From JAMCRM01 sp041685075 (GTDB lineage Bacteria > Acidobacteriota > Terriglobia > Bryobacterales > Bryobacteraceae): DNA of 9,877 nt. Shown one piece after another: positions 1 to 6,362 of this stretch (its first letter is position 1; every line of letters starts with the position of its first letter). The DNA lies in assembly GCA_041685075.1 (NCBI GenBank), contig JAWLGN010000204.1, positions 1-9,877 of the forward strand. Direction: 5' to 3'. Both the position numbers and the translations under genes were made by a program. Below the pieces are notes generated by a model. The model worked only from the letters and a program-made list of their open reading frames with translations. It made no database searches and had not been told where the DNA came from.

Positions 1-390
1 ACCGCCGCCGCGGAACCGGTGGACCATATCGGCTCCTACCTCCACCGGGCCGCCGTCAACGGCGCGCTGGACCTGGTGCGCAGCCGCCAGTCGGATGCCG
101 CGGTGCCGCTCGAAGACCTGCCGCTCGCCAGTTCCACGCCCGCGCCGGACCGCATCCTCACCTCCGGAGAGATCCGGAAATGGCTGCGCGCAACCGTGGC
201 CCGCCTCAGTCCCCGGGCCGCGGAGATCTTCGCCCTGCGCTTTTTTGAGGGCAAGGACAACACGGAAATCGCCCGCATGCTCGGCACCACCGAGGGCACC
301 GTGGCGGTAACGCTCTCGCGCGCGCGGGACCGCGTCGAAAAAGAGTACGCCATCTTCACAGGAGGAAGCCATGTCTCCCGAAGGCAATGA
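1..390 (+). CDS. ECF-type RNA polymerase sigma factor, 3' part (5' end outside window)
   Basis: The reading frame is open from the first base, so this is the C-terminal 129 residues of a sigma-70 family protein. The segment YLHRAAVNGALDLVR (about residues 13-27 of the visible part) fits the end of region 2, which contacts the -10 element. A variable linker follows, then region 4 (about 60-116) with the helix-turn-helix ALRFFEGKDNTEIARMLG and TEGTVAVTLSRARDRV, which reads the -35 element. The short linker and absence of region 3 mark it as an ECF factor. Region 1/2.1 and the start codon lie upstream of the window. Its last 20 bases overlap the following FecR-domain gene, which carries an anti-sigma zinc finger, so the pair is probably a co-translated sigma/anti-sigma unit (inference). 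Target genes are not visible. Confidence 0.9.
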   Translation, partial: TAAAEPVDHIGSYLHRAAVNGALDLVRSRQSDAAVPLEDLPLASSTPAPDRILTSGEIRKWLRATVARLSPRAAEIFALRFFEGKDNTEIARMLGTTEGTVAVTLSRARDRVEKEYAIFTGGSHVSRRQ

Positions 391-2914
391 TCTGGATCGG
401 ATTTTCGAAGAGATCTGCAACGAAGCCATCGACCCGGCGGCTGTCGAAGCGGCCGCGGCCCGCGTGCGGGCCGGCCTGCCGCGCGCGGCCCTGCGCACCT
501 GCGCGGAGTTCCAGGCGCTCATGCCGGATTACCGGGCCGGCAAACTCCCCGCGGCCCGCGCGCTGCTCGTCGAGGACCATACCCGCGAGTGCGCCGCCTG
601 CCGCAAGGCGCTGGCGGGCGAAGGTAAAGTGACCGCCTTCATTCCTCGCCGCACCGCCTCCGCCCCCGCTTTCCGCTGGGCCATGGCCGCCGGCTTCGCC
701 GCGCTGGCCGCCTTCGCGGGCTACATTCTCTGGACCGGCATCCGTACGACCGATAGCCCGGTCTTCGTTCAGGCAGCCGCCGGCGCCCTCTACCGCATCA
801 CCCCCCAGGGCAGCGAAACGCTTCAGCCGGGCGTTGAAGTGGCCGGCCCCGGCGAGATCCGCACCGCCGGCAACTCCACCGCTCTGCTCCGCCTGCGCGA
901 CGGCTCGCTGGTCGAAATGCGCGAGCGCTCCTCCCTTTCGGTTGCCGAAACCGGACGCGACTTGACCATTCACCTCGCCGGTGGCAACGTCATCGTAGAG
1001 GCGGCCAAACGGCGCTCCGGCCGGCTCTACGTGGCCGCCCGCGATTGCCGCGTGGCGGTCACCGGGACGGTGTTCACGGTGAACAGCGGCATCAAGGGCT
1101 CCCGCGTCTCGGTGCTGGAAGGCCAGGTGCGGGTGGCGCAGGCCGGCCGCGAGCAGGTTTTGCAAGCCGGCGACCAGTACAGCAGCAGCCCGGCCGTGGG
1201 TCCCGTCCCCGTGGCCGAAGAGATCGCCTGGAGCACCCGCTTCGAGCAGCACATGGCCCTGATCAAAGAGTTCGCCGCCCTCGACCAGCAGCTCCGGCAG
1301 GTGCGCATGCCGGATCTCCGCTACTCCAGCCGTCTGATCCACCTGCTGCCGCCCGAAACCGTCATCTACGCCGCTGTTCCCAACCTCGGCAAGGCCCTGG
1401 GGGAGACCTACCAGATCCTCCAGCAGCGCGCCGCCGAAAGTGCCGCGCTTCGCCAATGGTGGGAGCAGGGCCTGGGCCGCGCCGGGATGAGCCGCGTCTT
1501 CGAAGAGCTCGAGGCCGTCTCCGAATTCCTGGGCGATGAGATCGTCATCGCCGCCACGTTGCGGCCCGACGGCAAGGCCGGAAATCCGGTGCTGCTCGCC
1601 GAAGTGAAACGCACCGGCCTGCGCGACTTCCTCCTCGATCGATTCCAAAAGGCCGGCGTCACCGATCTGCGGATCTCCGAGTCGCTCGAAGCTCTCGAAC
1701 CCGCGGGCCGCGGCAAGGCCATCATCTACGCCGGAAGCGACCTGGCCGCCGTGGCAGGGGATGCCGCCGACCTGCTCCGCGCGCTCTCCGGCGGTGGTTT
1801 TGCCGCTACCGGCTTCGGCGCGCGCGCGGCCGAAGCCTACCGCGACGGCGCCGGCATCATCTTCGCCGCCGATCTCGAACGCCTGGCCCCGCAGCGGGAG
1901 GGCGCCCACGCCAACTTCAAGTACGCGGTCGTCGAGCAGAAAGAGACCGGCGGCCGCACCGATACCCAGGCCGTACTGGCCTTCCTGGGCAGCCGCAAGG
2001 GCCCCTTCGGCTGGCTCGGCCAGCCCGCGCCCCTCGCCGCCCTGGACTACATCTCCCCCCAGGCCGGCTTTGCCGCGGGCGCCATCCTCAAAGACCCCGC
2101 CGCCATCTTCGACGAGCTGGCTGCCGCCGGAGAGATGAAAGACCTGGCCGAGGGCGAATCCAAGCTGGGGATCCAAATCCGCAACGACCTGCTGGCCTCC
2201 CTGGGCGGCGAGATCGCCGTGGCCTTCGACGGCCCCGCCGTGCCGGTGCCCTCGTGGAAGTTGATCGCCGAAGTGCGCGACGCCAACCGCCTGCAATGGA
2301 CCATCCGCGCTCTGGCGGAAGCCGTCAACCGGCACGCTGCCGGGCAGAACCGGCCCGGCATCCAGCTCACCGAGGAAGCGGTCGACGGCCGCACCTGGTA
2401 CCGCCTCCTGAAGCCCGGCGCCGAGCGCTTTGCCGAGGCTCACTACACCTTCGATAACGGCTACCTGGTGGCCGGCCCCAGCCGCGCGCTGGTGGAACAG
2501 GCGATCGGCTTCCGGGCCTCCGGCCACACCCTGGCGCGTTCGGCGGCTTTCACGTCGCTGCTGCCGCGCAACCGCTACGCCGATTTCTCCGCCATGACCT
2601 ACCAGAACATGGGATCTTCGCTCGCCCCCCTGATGGAAGCGCTGCGCCCGGGCGGCCTCACCGCGGAGCAGAAGCAGGCGCTCGAGGGCGCCGCGGCCGG
2701 GGCGGGCAATCCCATGCTGGTGACCTGCTACGGCGAGCCGGACCGCATCACCGTGGCCACCGGCGGCAACCTGCTGGGCCTCAACCCGGCGAACCTGGTG
2801 CGCCTCACCGGCCCGCTGGCTTCGCTTTCCACCCTGATGTCGGGAGGGAAACCCTCCCAGCGGCCCGCGCGCGCGCCCGACGGCCACTGGGCGCCTTACC
2901 GGGGCGGCAACTGA
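371..2914 (+). CDS. Membrane protein: zinc-finger anti-sigma domain, FecR domain and large duplicated C-terminal region
   Basis: 847 aa. It starts at ATG 371 with a strong AGGAGG ribosome site at 360-365, inside the end of the sigma gene. Seen in order: C44, then H70-x3-C74-x2-C77, the HxxxCxxC zinc site of ZAS-type anti-sigma factors; one membrane helix at about 101-124; a FecR-like beta-rich domain at about 130-270 (AAGALYRITPQG, GSLVEMRERSSL, VTGTVFTVN, VSVLEGQVRV); then about 570 residues of unrecognised sequence. That tail contains two similar blocks, about 326-505 and 558-745, each with LG(D/G)EI followed by an LxAEV strand and later a (Y/V)AG segment. The layout resembles DUF3352-like proteins, but I cannot confirm membership. 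Predicted topology: N-terminus in the cytoplasm holding the sigma factor, FecR domain and tail in the periplasm sensing a signal. FecR domains normally occur in proteins of about 300-400 aa, so this one is very long. The two domain calls are firm; the tail's function is unknown. Confidence 0.85.
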   Translation: MSPEGNDLDRIFEEICNEAIDPAAVEAAAARVRAGLPRAALRTCAEFQALMPDYRAGKLPAARALLVEDHTRECAACRKALAGEGKVTAFIPRRTASAPAFRWAMAAGFAALAAFAGYILWTGIRTTDSPVFVQAAAGALYRITPQGSETLQPGVEVAGPGEIRTAGNSTALLRLRDGSLVEMRERSSLSVAETGRDLTIHLAGGNVIVEAAKRRSGRLYVAARDCRVAVTGTVFTVNSGIKGSRVSVLEGQVRVAQAGREQVLQAGDQYSSSPAVGPVPVAEEIAWSTRFEQHMALIKEFAALDQQLRQVRMPDLRYSSRLIHLLPPETVIYAAVPNLGKALGETYQILQQRAAESAALRQWWEQGLGRAGMSRVFEELEAVSEFLGDEIVIAATLRPDGKAGNPVLLAEVKRTGLRDFLLDRFQKAGVTDLRISESLEALEPAGRGKAIIYAGSDLAAVAGDAADLLRALSGGGFAATGFGARAAEAYRDGAGIIFAADLERLAPQREGAHANFKYAVVEQKETGGRTDTQAVLAFLGSRKGPFGWLGQPAPLAALDYISPQAGFAAGAILKDPAAIFDELAAAGEMKDLAEGESKLGIQIRNDLLASLGGEIAVAFDGPAVPVPSWKLIAEVRDANRLQWTIRALAEAVNRHAAGQNRPGIQLTEEAVDGRTWYRLLKPGAERFAEAHYTFDNGYLVAGPSRALVEQAIGFRASGHTLARSAAFTSLLPRNRYADFSAMTYQNMGSSLAPLMEALRPGGLTAEQKQALEGAAAGAGNPMLVTCYGEPDRITVATGGNLLGLNPANLVRLTGPLASLSTLMSGGKPSQRPARAPDGHWAPYRGGN

Positions 2915-3747
2915 AACACCGGCCCCGCCTCCGGCGCCGGCTCCTCGACCTCGGGAGGGGGAGGAGGCGGCGGCGGGGTGCAGGGCCCGATCGAGACCGC
3001 AAACGCCGCCAGGGCGGACCACTTCTCCCCCTGGCGGCGTTCCAGTACGTAGGCCTGGGTCGCCCCGTCGGCCCGAATCCGCCAGTCCGGCGCCGGCCCC
3101 ACGGCACGCTTGATCCGGATGGGCTGCTCGTTGGTCTCCCGCAGCATCCAGCTCTCCCCGCCGTTGGGCGATTCGTACAGCTCGTAGCGGCCCAGGTCCC
3201 CGCTCTGCCCCCGGTCGATCACCATGCTGCCCGTTGTCCGGGAAGAGAACCAGAACTGCAACACCGATCCGCCGCGCGACTCCGAAAACACGGGCCGCCG
3301 GCGGAAAGTCTTGCCGCCGTCACTGGTAATCAGGAAAAACGGATCGCGCGGCAGCGGGTAGACCGTCTGGCCCGCCACCCATCCGGCTTCGAAGTCGATG
3401 AACTGCACGCGGTCGAGGGTGGCGCCGCGCACGCGCTCGTGCGCCTCCCGCCAGGTCTTGCCCCCATCGTCGCTGGCCAGCAGGATGGAGTACAGGGTGC
3501 CGACGCCGGAGTGGATATTGCCCGCCGCGAAGATGCGGTTCCCCACCGATTCCACCGCCGCCAGCTCCAGGTAGACGGGGCACGGCTCTTCCGCCGAACA
3601 ACTGAGTCCCGCCCACTGGATATCCTCGGCCGTGCAGCGGAACTCCACCCGCATGGGCTTGCCGGTATTTTGCAGTAGCGGCTCTGCCGGTTCCTGCGCC
3701 TGCCATGCGCAGGCCAACGGCACCACCAGCATGAGCGCGGCGCGCAT
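2896..3747 (-). CDS. Secreted Asp-box (BNR) repeat protein with proline-rich C-terminus
   Basis: 283 aa from ATG 3747. An in-frame ATG at 3819 would add 24 basic residues before the signal peptide and has no promoter, so I prefer 3747, where MRAALMLVVPLACAWQA reads as a signal peptide (cleavage near AWQA/QE; the LAC is a poor lipobox). Three Asp-boxes (SxDxGxxW type) are seen: SDDGGKTW at about 93-100, SDGGKTF at about 142-148 and SPNGGESW at about 193-200. A degenerate RRQGEKW follows at about 237-243. Such repeats build beta-propellers of the sialidase/photosystem-assembly (Ycf48-like) fold. No catalytic triad of a sialidase is evident, so a binding or structural role is more likely. The tail has eight consecutive prolines followed by an E/P-rich end, perhaps a cell-wall or protein spacer. 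The 3' end overlaps the convergent FecR gene by 19 bp. The substrate is unknown. Confidence 0.75.
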   Translation of the reverse strand: MRAALMLVVPLACAWQAQEPAEPLLQNTGKPMRVEFRCTAEDIQWAGLSCSAEEPCPVYLELAAVESVGNRIFAAGNIHSGVGTLYSILLASDDGGKTWREAHERVRGATLDRVQFIDFEAGWVAGQTVYPLPRDPFFLITSDGGKTFRRRPVFSESRGGSVLQFWFSSRTTGSMVIDRGQSGDLGRYELYESPNGGESWMLRETNEQPIRIKRAVGPAPDWRIRADGATQAYVLERRQGEKWSALAAFAVSIGPCTPPPPPPPPEVEEPAPEAGPVFQLPPR

Positions 3748-3754
3748 GAGACCG

Positions 3755-3760
3755 ATTGTA
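3755..3760 (-). promoter_or_regulatory. Candidate -10 box (TACAAT) for a leaderless Asp-box gene
   Basis: On the minus strand TACAAT (5/6 match to TATAAT) ends 7 bases before ATG 3747. Transcription would then begin at or next to the A of the start codon, and no Shine-Dalgarno sequence is visible. No convincing -35 is found 16-18 bases further upstream. The position supports the ATG at 3747 over the one at 3819. Confidence 0.45.
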
Positions 3761-3814
3761 GCCAAATTCCGGGAAGTTTTTCGGCGCGGATGTAACGAAG
3801 GCCGCATCCGGCGC

Positions 3815-3830
3815 GCCATATCGCCATATC
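3815..3830. repeat. Tandem 8-bp direct repeat, two copies of GCCATATC
   Basis: GCCATATC occurs twice without a gap in the 134-bp space between the cysK stop and the Asp-box gene start. Two copies are too few to infer function. The repeat is AT-rich relative to its surroundings, so it could be part of a binding site. Confidence 0.4.
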
Positions 3831-3842
3831 CCCGTTACGACG

Positions 3843-3881
3843 AGCGGGCGCGACTCACCCCTAAATCCCAGAGCGCCCGCT
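3843..3881 (-). terminator. Hairpin just after cysK, possible transcription terminator without a U-tract
   Basis: AGCGGGCGC (3843-3851) and GCGCCCGCT (3873-3881) form a perfect 9-bp GC-rich stem with a 21-base loop, starting at the base after the cysK stop codon. The minus-strand continuation is not T-rich, so this is not a standard intrinsic terminator. It may end the operon with help from Rho, or protect the 3' end of the mRNA. Confidence 0.35.
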
Positions 3882-4838
3882 TTACTCTTCGAACATCCCT
3901 TCAAAGAGCACGGTGCTGAGATAGCGCTCCGCCGCATCGGGCAGAATCACCACGATGGTCTTGCCGCGGAAAGCCTCGTCGCGCGCCAGCCGCACCGCCG
4001 CGGCCGCCGCGGCGCCCGAGGAGATGCCCCCCAGAATGCCTTCTTCCCGCGCCAGCCGCCGGGTCATCTCGATGGCATCTTCGTTGCTCACCTGCTCCAC
4101 CCGGTCCACCAGCGAAAGGTCCAGCGTCTTGGGAATGAACCCCGCGCCGATCCCCTGAATTTTGTGCGGCCCGGGCTTGAGCGGCTGCTTCTCGAACTCC
4201 TGGGTGATCACAGGACTGGCGGTAGGCTCTACCGCCACGCTCAGGATCTGCTTCCCCCGGGTTTGCTTGATGTAGCGCGACACGCCCGTGATGGTGCCGC
4301 CGGTGCCCACCCCGGAAACCAGCACGTCGACCTTTCCCTCGGTATCATCCCAGATCTCCGGACCGGTAGTTCGGAAATGGGCCTCCGGGTTGGCCGGGTT
4401 GTTGAACTGCTGGAGCAGCACGTAGCGGTCGGGATCGGACGCCACCAGTTCCTCGGCCTTGGCGATGGCGCCCGGCATGCCTTTCGAGCCGTCGGTCAGG
4501 AGCAGGTTCGCTCCCAGCACCTTCAACACCTTGCGGCGCTCGATGGACATGGTCTCGGGCATCGTGAGGGTCACGGGGTAGCCCCGGGCCGCCCCCACAA
4601 ACGCCAGCGCGATCCCCGTATTGCCGCTGGTGGGTTCCACAATCTCCTTGCCCGGCCCCAGCACCCCGCGCTTTTCGGCATCCCAAACCATCGACGCCCC
4701 GATGCGGCACTTCACCGAGTAGGCCGGATTCCGCCCCTCGATCTTGGCCGCCACAACGGCGCCCGCTCCGTCCGTCACGCGATTCAGGCGCACCAGCGGC
4801 GTGCGCCCGATACTCATCGAATTATCGGCGTAGATCAC
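3882..4838 (-). CDS. cysK: Cysteine synthase A (O-acetylserine sulfhydrylase)
   Basis: 318 aa, cytoplasmic PLP enzyme that joins sulfide to O-acetylserine to give cysteine and acetate. From recall the protein follows E. coli CysK closely along its whole length. PLP-binding lysine K43 lies in [14 protein letters not shown]; the substrate loop TSGNTG is at 70-75; the phosphate-binding loop GVGTGGT at 176-182; and the serine that holds the pyridine nitrogen lies in GISSG (271-275). [10 protein letters not shown] and [14 protein letters not shown] are typical of CysK rather than CysM or cystathionine beta-synthase, and no CBS domain is appended. The start is GTG 4838, directly abutting the TGA of the upstream Rrf2 gene, with GGGAGA at 4844-4849 as ribosome site, so the two genes are translationally coupled. 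No cysE (serine acetyltransferase) is in the window. The hairpin after the stop may end the transcript. Confidence 0.96.
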   Translation of the reverse strand: MIYADNSMSIGRTPLVRLNRVTDGAGAVVAAKIEGRNPAYSVKCRIGASMVWDAEKRGVLGPGKEIVEPTSGNTGIALAFVGAARGYPVTLTMPETMSIERRKVLKVLGANLLLTDGSKGMPGAIAKAEELVASDPDRYVLLQQFNNPANPEAHFRTTGPEIWDDTEGKVDVLVSGVGTGGTITGVSRYIKQTRGKQILSVAVEPTASPVITQEFEKQPLKPGPHKIQGIGAGFIPKTLDLSLVDRVEQVSNEDAIEMTRRLAREEGILGGISSGAAAAAAVRLARDEAFRGKTIVVILPDAAERYLSTVLFEGMFEE

Positions 4839-5264
4839 TCAAATCTCCCAATTGGGCACAAACCTGGAGTGCCGCTCCATCCACGCTTGCTCGATATCGG
4901 CGAACGTGGTGCGGTCGATGATGTCGGATATCGCGCCATTCACCTGGGCCCACATCTCCGTGAACGGCGATTCCTGCTTTCGGCGCGCCCGCGACCTGGT
5001 CTTCTGCGGCCCTTCGATAAACCGCAGCACCTCCCCGATGGTGATGTTCTCCGGCGGGCGGGCCAGCAGGTAGCCGCCCTCGGCGCCGCGGCGCGACTCC
5101 ACGAAGCCGCCCTGCTTCAAACTCGCCAGAATCAGCTCCAGAAACTTCTGCGGAATGCGCTGCCTCTTGGCGATTTCCGCGATCTTGACCGGCTCTCCCG
5201 TCCGGTGGGCGGTCAAATCGAAGAGCGCTTCAAGCGCGTATTCGCCTTTGACGGAAATGTTCAT
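4839..5264 (-). CDS. Rrf2-family transcription regulator lacking Fe-S cysteines (CymR-like)
   Basis: 141 aa. Rrf2 winged helix at about 1-75 (MNISVKGEYALEALFDLT, IAEIAKRQRIPQKFLELIL, LKQGGFVESRRGAEGGYLLA), followed by the family signature PPENITIGEVLRFIEGP and a C-terminal dimerisation helix around 100-132. IscR, NsrR and RsrR bind an Fe-S cluster through cysteines near residue 90-105; this protein contains no cysteine at all, so it cannot bind one in that way. Cysteine-free Rrf2 members include CymR, the cysteine-metabolism repressor of Firmicutes, which is controlled through a complex with CysK. The gene directly downstream here is cysK, with zero-base spacing, which fits that type of role (inference). 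The start is ATG 5264 with only a weak ribosome site. A promoter and a 25-bp dyad just upstream suggest self-regulation. Family call firm; ligand and regulon unknown. Confidence 0.9.
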   Translation of the reverse strand: MNISVKGEYALEALFDLTAHRTGEPVKIAEIAKRQRIPQKFLELILASLKQGGFVESRRGAEGGYLLARPPENITIGEVLRFIEGPQKTRSRARRKQESPFTEMWAQVNGAISDIIDRTTFADIEQAWMERHSRFVPNWEI

Positions 5265-5282
5265 CGGTATTGAACGGCACGC

Positions 5283-5315
5283 AATCTCCCGTACCCAACT
5301 AGAGATTAAGAGATT
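5283..5315. promoter_or_regulatory. Candidate Rrf2 operator: 25-bp dyad plus an extra half-site
   Basis: Plus-strand 5283-5307 reads AATCTC-2-GT-5-AC-2-GAGATT, a dyad in which 8 of 12 base pairs of positions are symmetric. A third GAGATT follows at 5310-5315, 8 bases from the second. The dyad is centred at 5295, on the predicted transcription start, and one arm covers the -10 box. Rrf2 regulators (IscR, CymR) use imperfect dyads of about this length, so self-repression is the natural reading (inference). Confidence 0.5.
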
Positions 5316-5332
5316 CCTGCGGCAACGGTCAA
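5303..5332 (-). promoter_or_regulatory. Candidate sigma-70 promoter for rrf2-cysK
   Basis: Minus-strand -35 TTGACC (5327-5332, 5/6 match) and -10 TAATCT (5303-5308) are separated by 18 bases. The -35 overlaps the stop codon of the upstream TauE gene. Predicted start of transcription is near 5296, giving a leader of about 32 bases. This allows rrf2-cysK to be expressed independently of the transporter genes upstream. Confidence 0.5.
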
Positions 5333-6186
5333 GCGCCGCCCTGTCCGGAAACGTACATCGCGCCCAGCGCGGCCACCAAGATGCCCAAAACCAGCCGGAT
5401 CCACCGCTCCGGCAGGTACTTCTGCAACCGCGCCCCCACGTAGGTGCCGGCCAGTCCGCCGGCTCCGAACAACCCGCCCAGCAGCCAGTCCGGGTGCGCG
5501 CCCAAGAGGTGAAAAAAGGAAACCCCGGCGACGGCGGTGATGAAGGTGGCCAGCATGGCGGCCCCCGCCACCGTGTGCACCGGGAGCCGCAGCACCACTA
5601 CCGCGAAGGGGGCAATGATGGCGCCCCCGCCTACCCCGTAGATGCCGCCGATGAGCCCCACCACCAAAGCCAGCAGCAGCACCACCGCCGGGCGGAAGCC
5701 GAATACCTGTCCCGCGAAGGAGTATTCGATCCGCGCCGGCGTCACCGAAACCGTCTGCACCGTTGCGGACCGCGGCGGAATGCCTCCCACCTCCCTGCAA
5801 TACAGCAGCAGTTTAGCGCCCAGGTAGAGCAGCACCAGTCCCACGAACAGCCGCACGTGGCGCGGGTCGGTCAGGTAGCGGGTCCGCACCCAGGCGCCCA
5901 GAAAGACACCCGGCAGCGTGCCCGCGATGATGGCCCCCGCCAGCGGCCACGCCATCCGCCGCTCCCGCGCATAGCGGTACACCCCGCCCGGGATGGCCAC
6001 CACGTTATAAATCAGGTTCGTAGGGGTCACCGCCGGGGTGACGAACCCCAGCACGCTCATCTGAAACGGCAGCAGCAGGAAGGCGCCCGACAATCCGCCC
6101 GAGGTTGTCAGGCACGAGACGACAAAGGCTACCAGCGGCGGGACGAGGGGCGAAACCTCGACCCCCGATACGGGAAACCGCGTCAG
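5329..6186 (-). CDS. TauE/SafE (DUF81) family membrane permease with non-ATG start
   Basis: About 285 aa if begun at CTG 6186. The stop-free frame upstream of 6093 has no ATG or GTG. The first conventional alternative start, TTG 6093, would remove the first membrane helix. The upstream sequence FPVSGVEVSPLVPPLVAFVVS, continuing into TTSGGLSGAFLLLP, looks genuine because, from memory, homologs start with M-x-FPVSGVE. CTG 6201 is another option: it has GAGG 6 bases upstream and lies one base after the stop of the preceding small gene. TauE/SafE proteins export sulfite, sulfoacetate or similar anions, or act as anion permeases. The second half carries the family glycine motif GLIGGIYGVGGGAIIAP. 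About seven or eight helices are predicted, with a soluble loop near SATVQTVSVTPARIEYSF. It lies downstream of the YeiH-like exporter and small protein, probably in the same operon. Substrate not readable. Confidence 0.85.
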   Translation of the reverse strand: MTRFPVSGVEVSPLVPPLVAFVVSCLTTSGGLSGAFLLLPFQMSVLGFVTPAVTPTNLIYNVVAIPGGVYRYARERRMAWPLAGAIIAGTLPGVFLGAWVRTRYLTDPRHVRLFVGLVLLYLGAKLLLYCREVGGIPPRSATVQTVSVTPARIEYSFAGQVFGFRPAVVLLLALVVGLIGGIYGVGGGAIIAPFAVVVLRLPVHTVAGAAMLATFITAVAGVSFFHLLGAHPDWLLGGLFGAGGLAGTYVGARLQKYLPERWIRLVLGILVAALGAMYVSGQGGA

Positions 6187-6202
6187 GAAAGCGGCCGGCA
6201 GT

Positions 6203-6358
6203 TCAAACCTCGAAAAACGTGTGGCTCACCCACGTCAGCAGCACGATCAGCGCCACCCCCAGCCCGATGCTCCAGCGTATCAGCCGCAGCTCCACGGGCA
6301 GCAGGGGCTCGCATTCCATCTTCTTGATTTCTTCGGCGAACTTCGGTTCCGTTGCCAT
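6203..6358 (-). CDS. Small single-helix membrane protein (51 aa) between two sulfur transporters
   Basis: Starts at ATG 6358 and ends at TGA 6203. The residues run MATEPKFAEEIKKMECEPLL, then PVELRLIRWSIGLGV, then ALIVLLTWVSHTFFEV. The N-terminal 28 residues are charged, with one cysteine (C16) and a C-E-P-L-L-P-V-E segment; one membrane helix spans about 30-46; six residues follow, giving a probable N-in topology. It begins 4 bases after the stop of the YeiH-like gene, with GCGGGA in that gene's end as a plausible ribosome site, and its stop sits next to the possible CTG starts of the TauE gene. Tight coupling on both sides and sensible membrane-protein composition argue that it is real. Function unknown; an accessory or stabilising subunit of one of the neighbouring transporters is a reasonable guess. 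Confidence 0.75.
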   Translation of the reverse strand: MATEPKFAEEIKKMECEPLLPVELRLIRWSIGLGVALIVLLTWVSHTFFEV

Positions 6359-6362
6359 CGTC

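Noticed and set aside
356..3022. An 888-codon open frame antisense to the FecR gene
   Set aside because: Its composition is dominated by Gly, Ala, Arg, Gln and His with no domain, no ribosome site and no hydrophobic pattern. It is the mirror of a high-GC coding frame, and the plus-strand frame has clear zinc-finger, membrane and FecR features.
3748..3819. Upstream ATG at 3819 as start of the Asp-box protein
   Set aside because: It would place 24 mostly basic residues before a good signal peptide and would read through the likely -10 box; ATG 3747 fits better.
4164..5273. A 369-codon plus-strand open frame over cysK and rrf2
   Set aside because: Antisense shadow of two well-conserved genes; composition is atypical for protein and it has no ribosome site.
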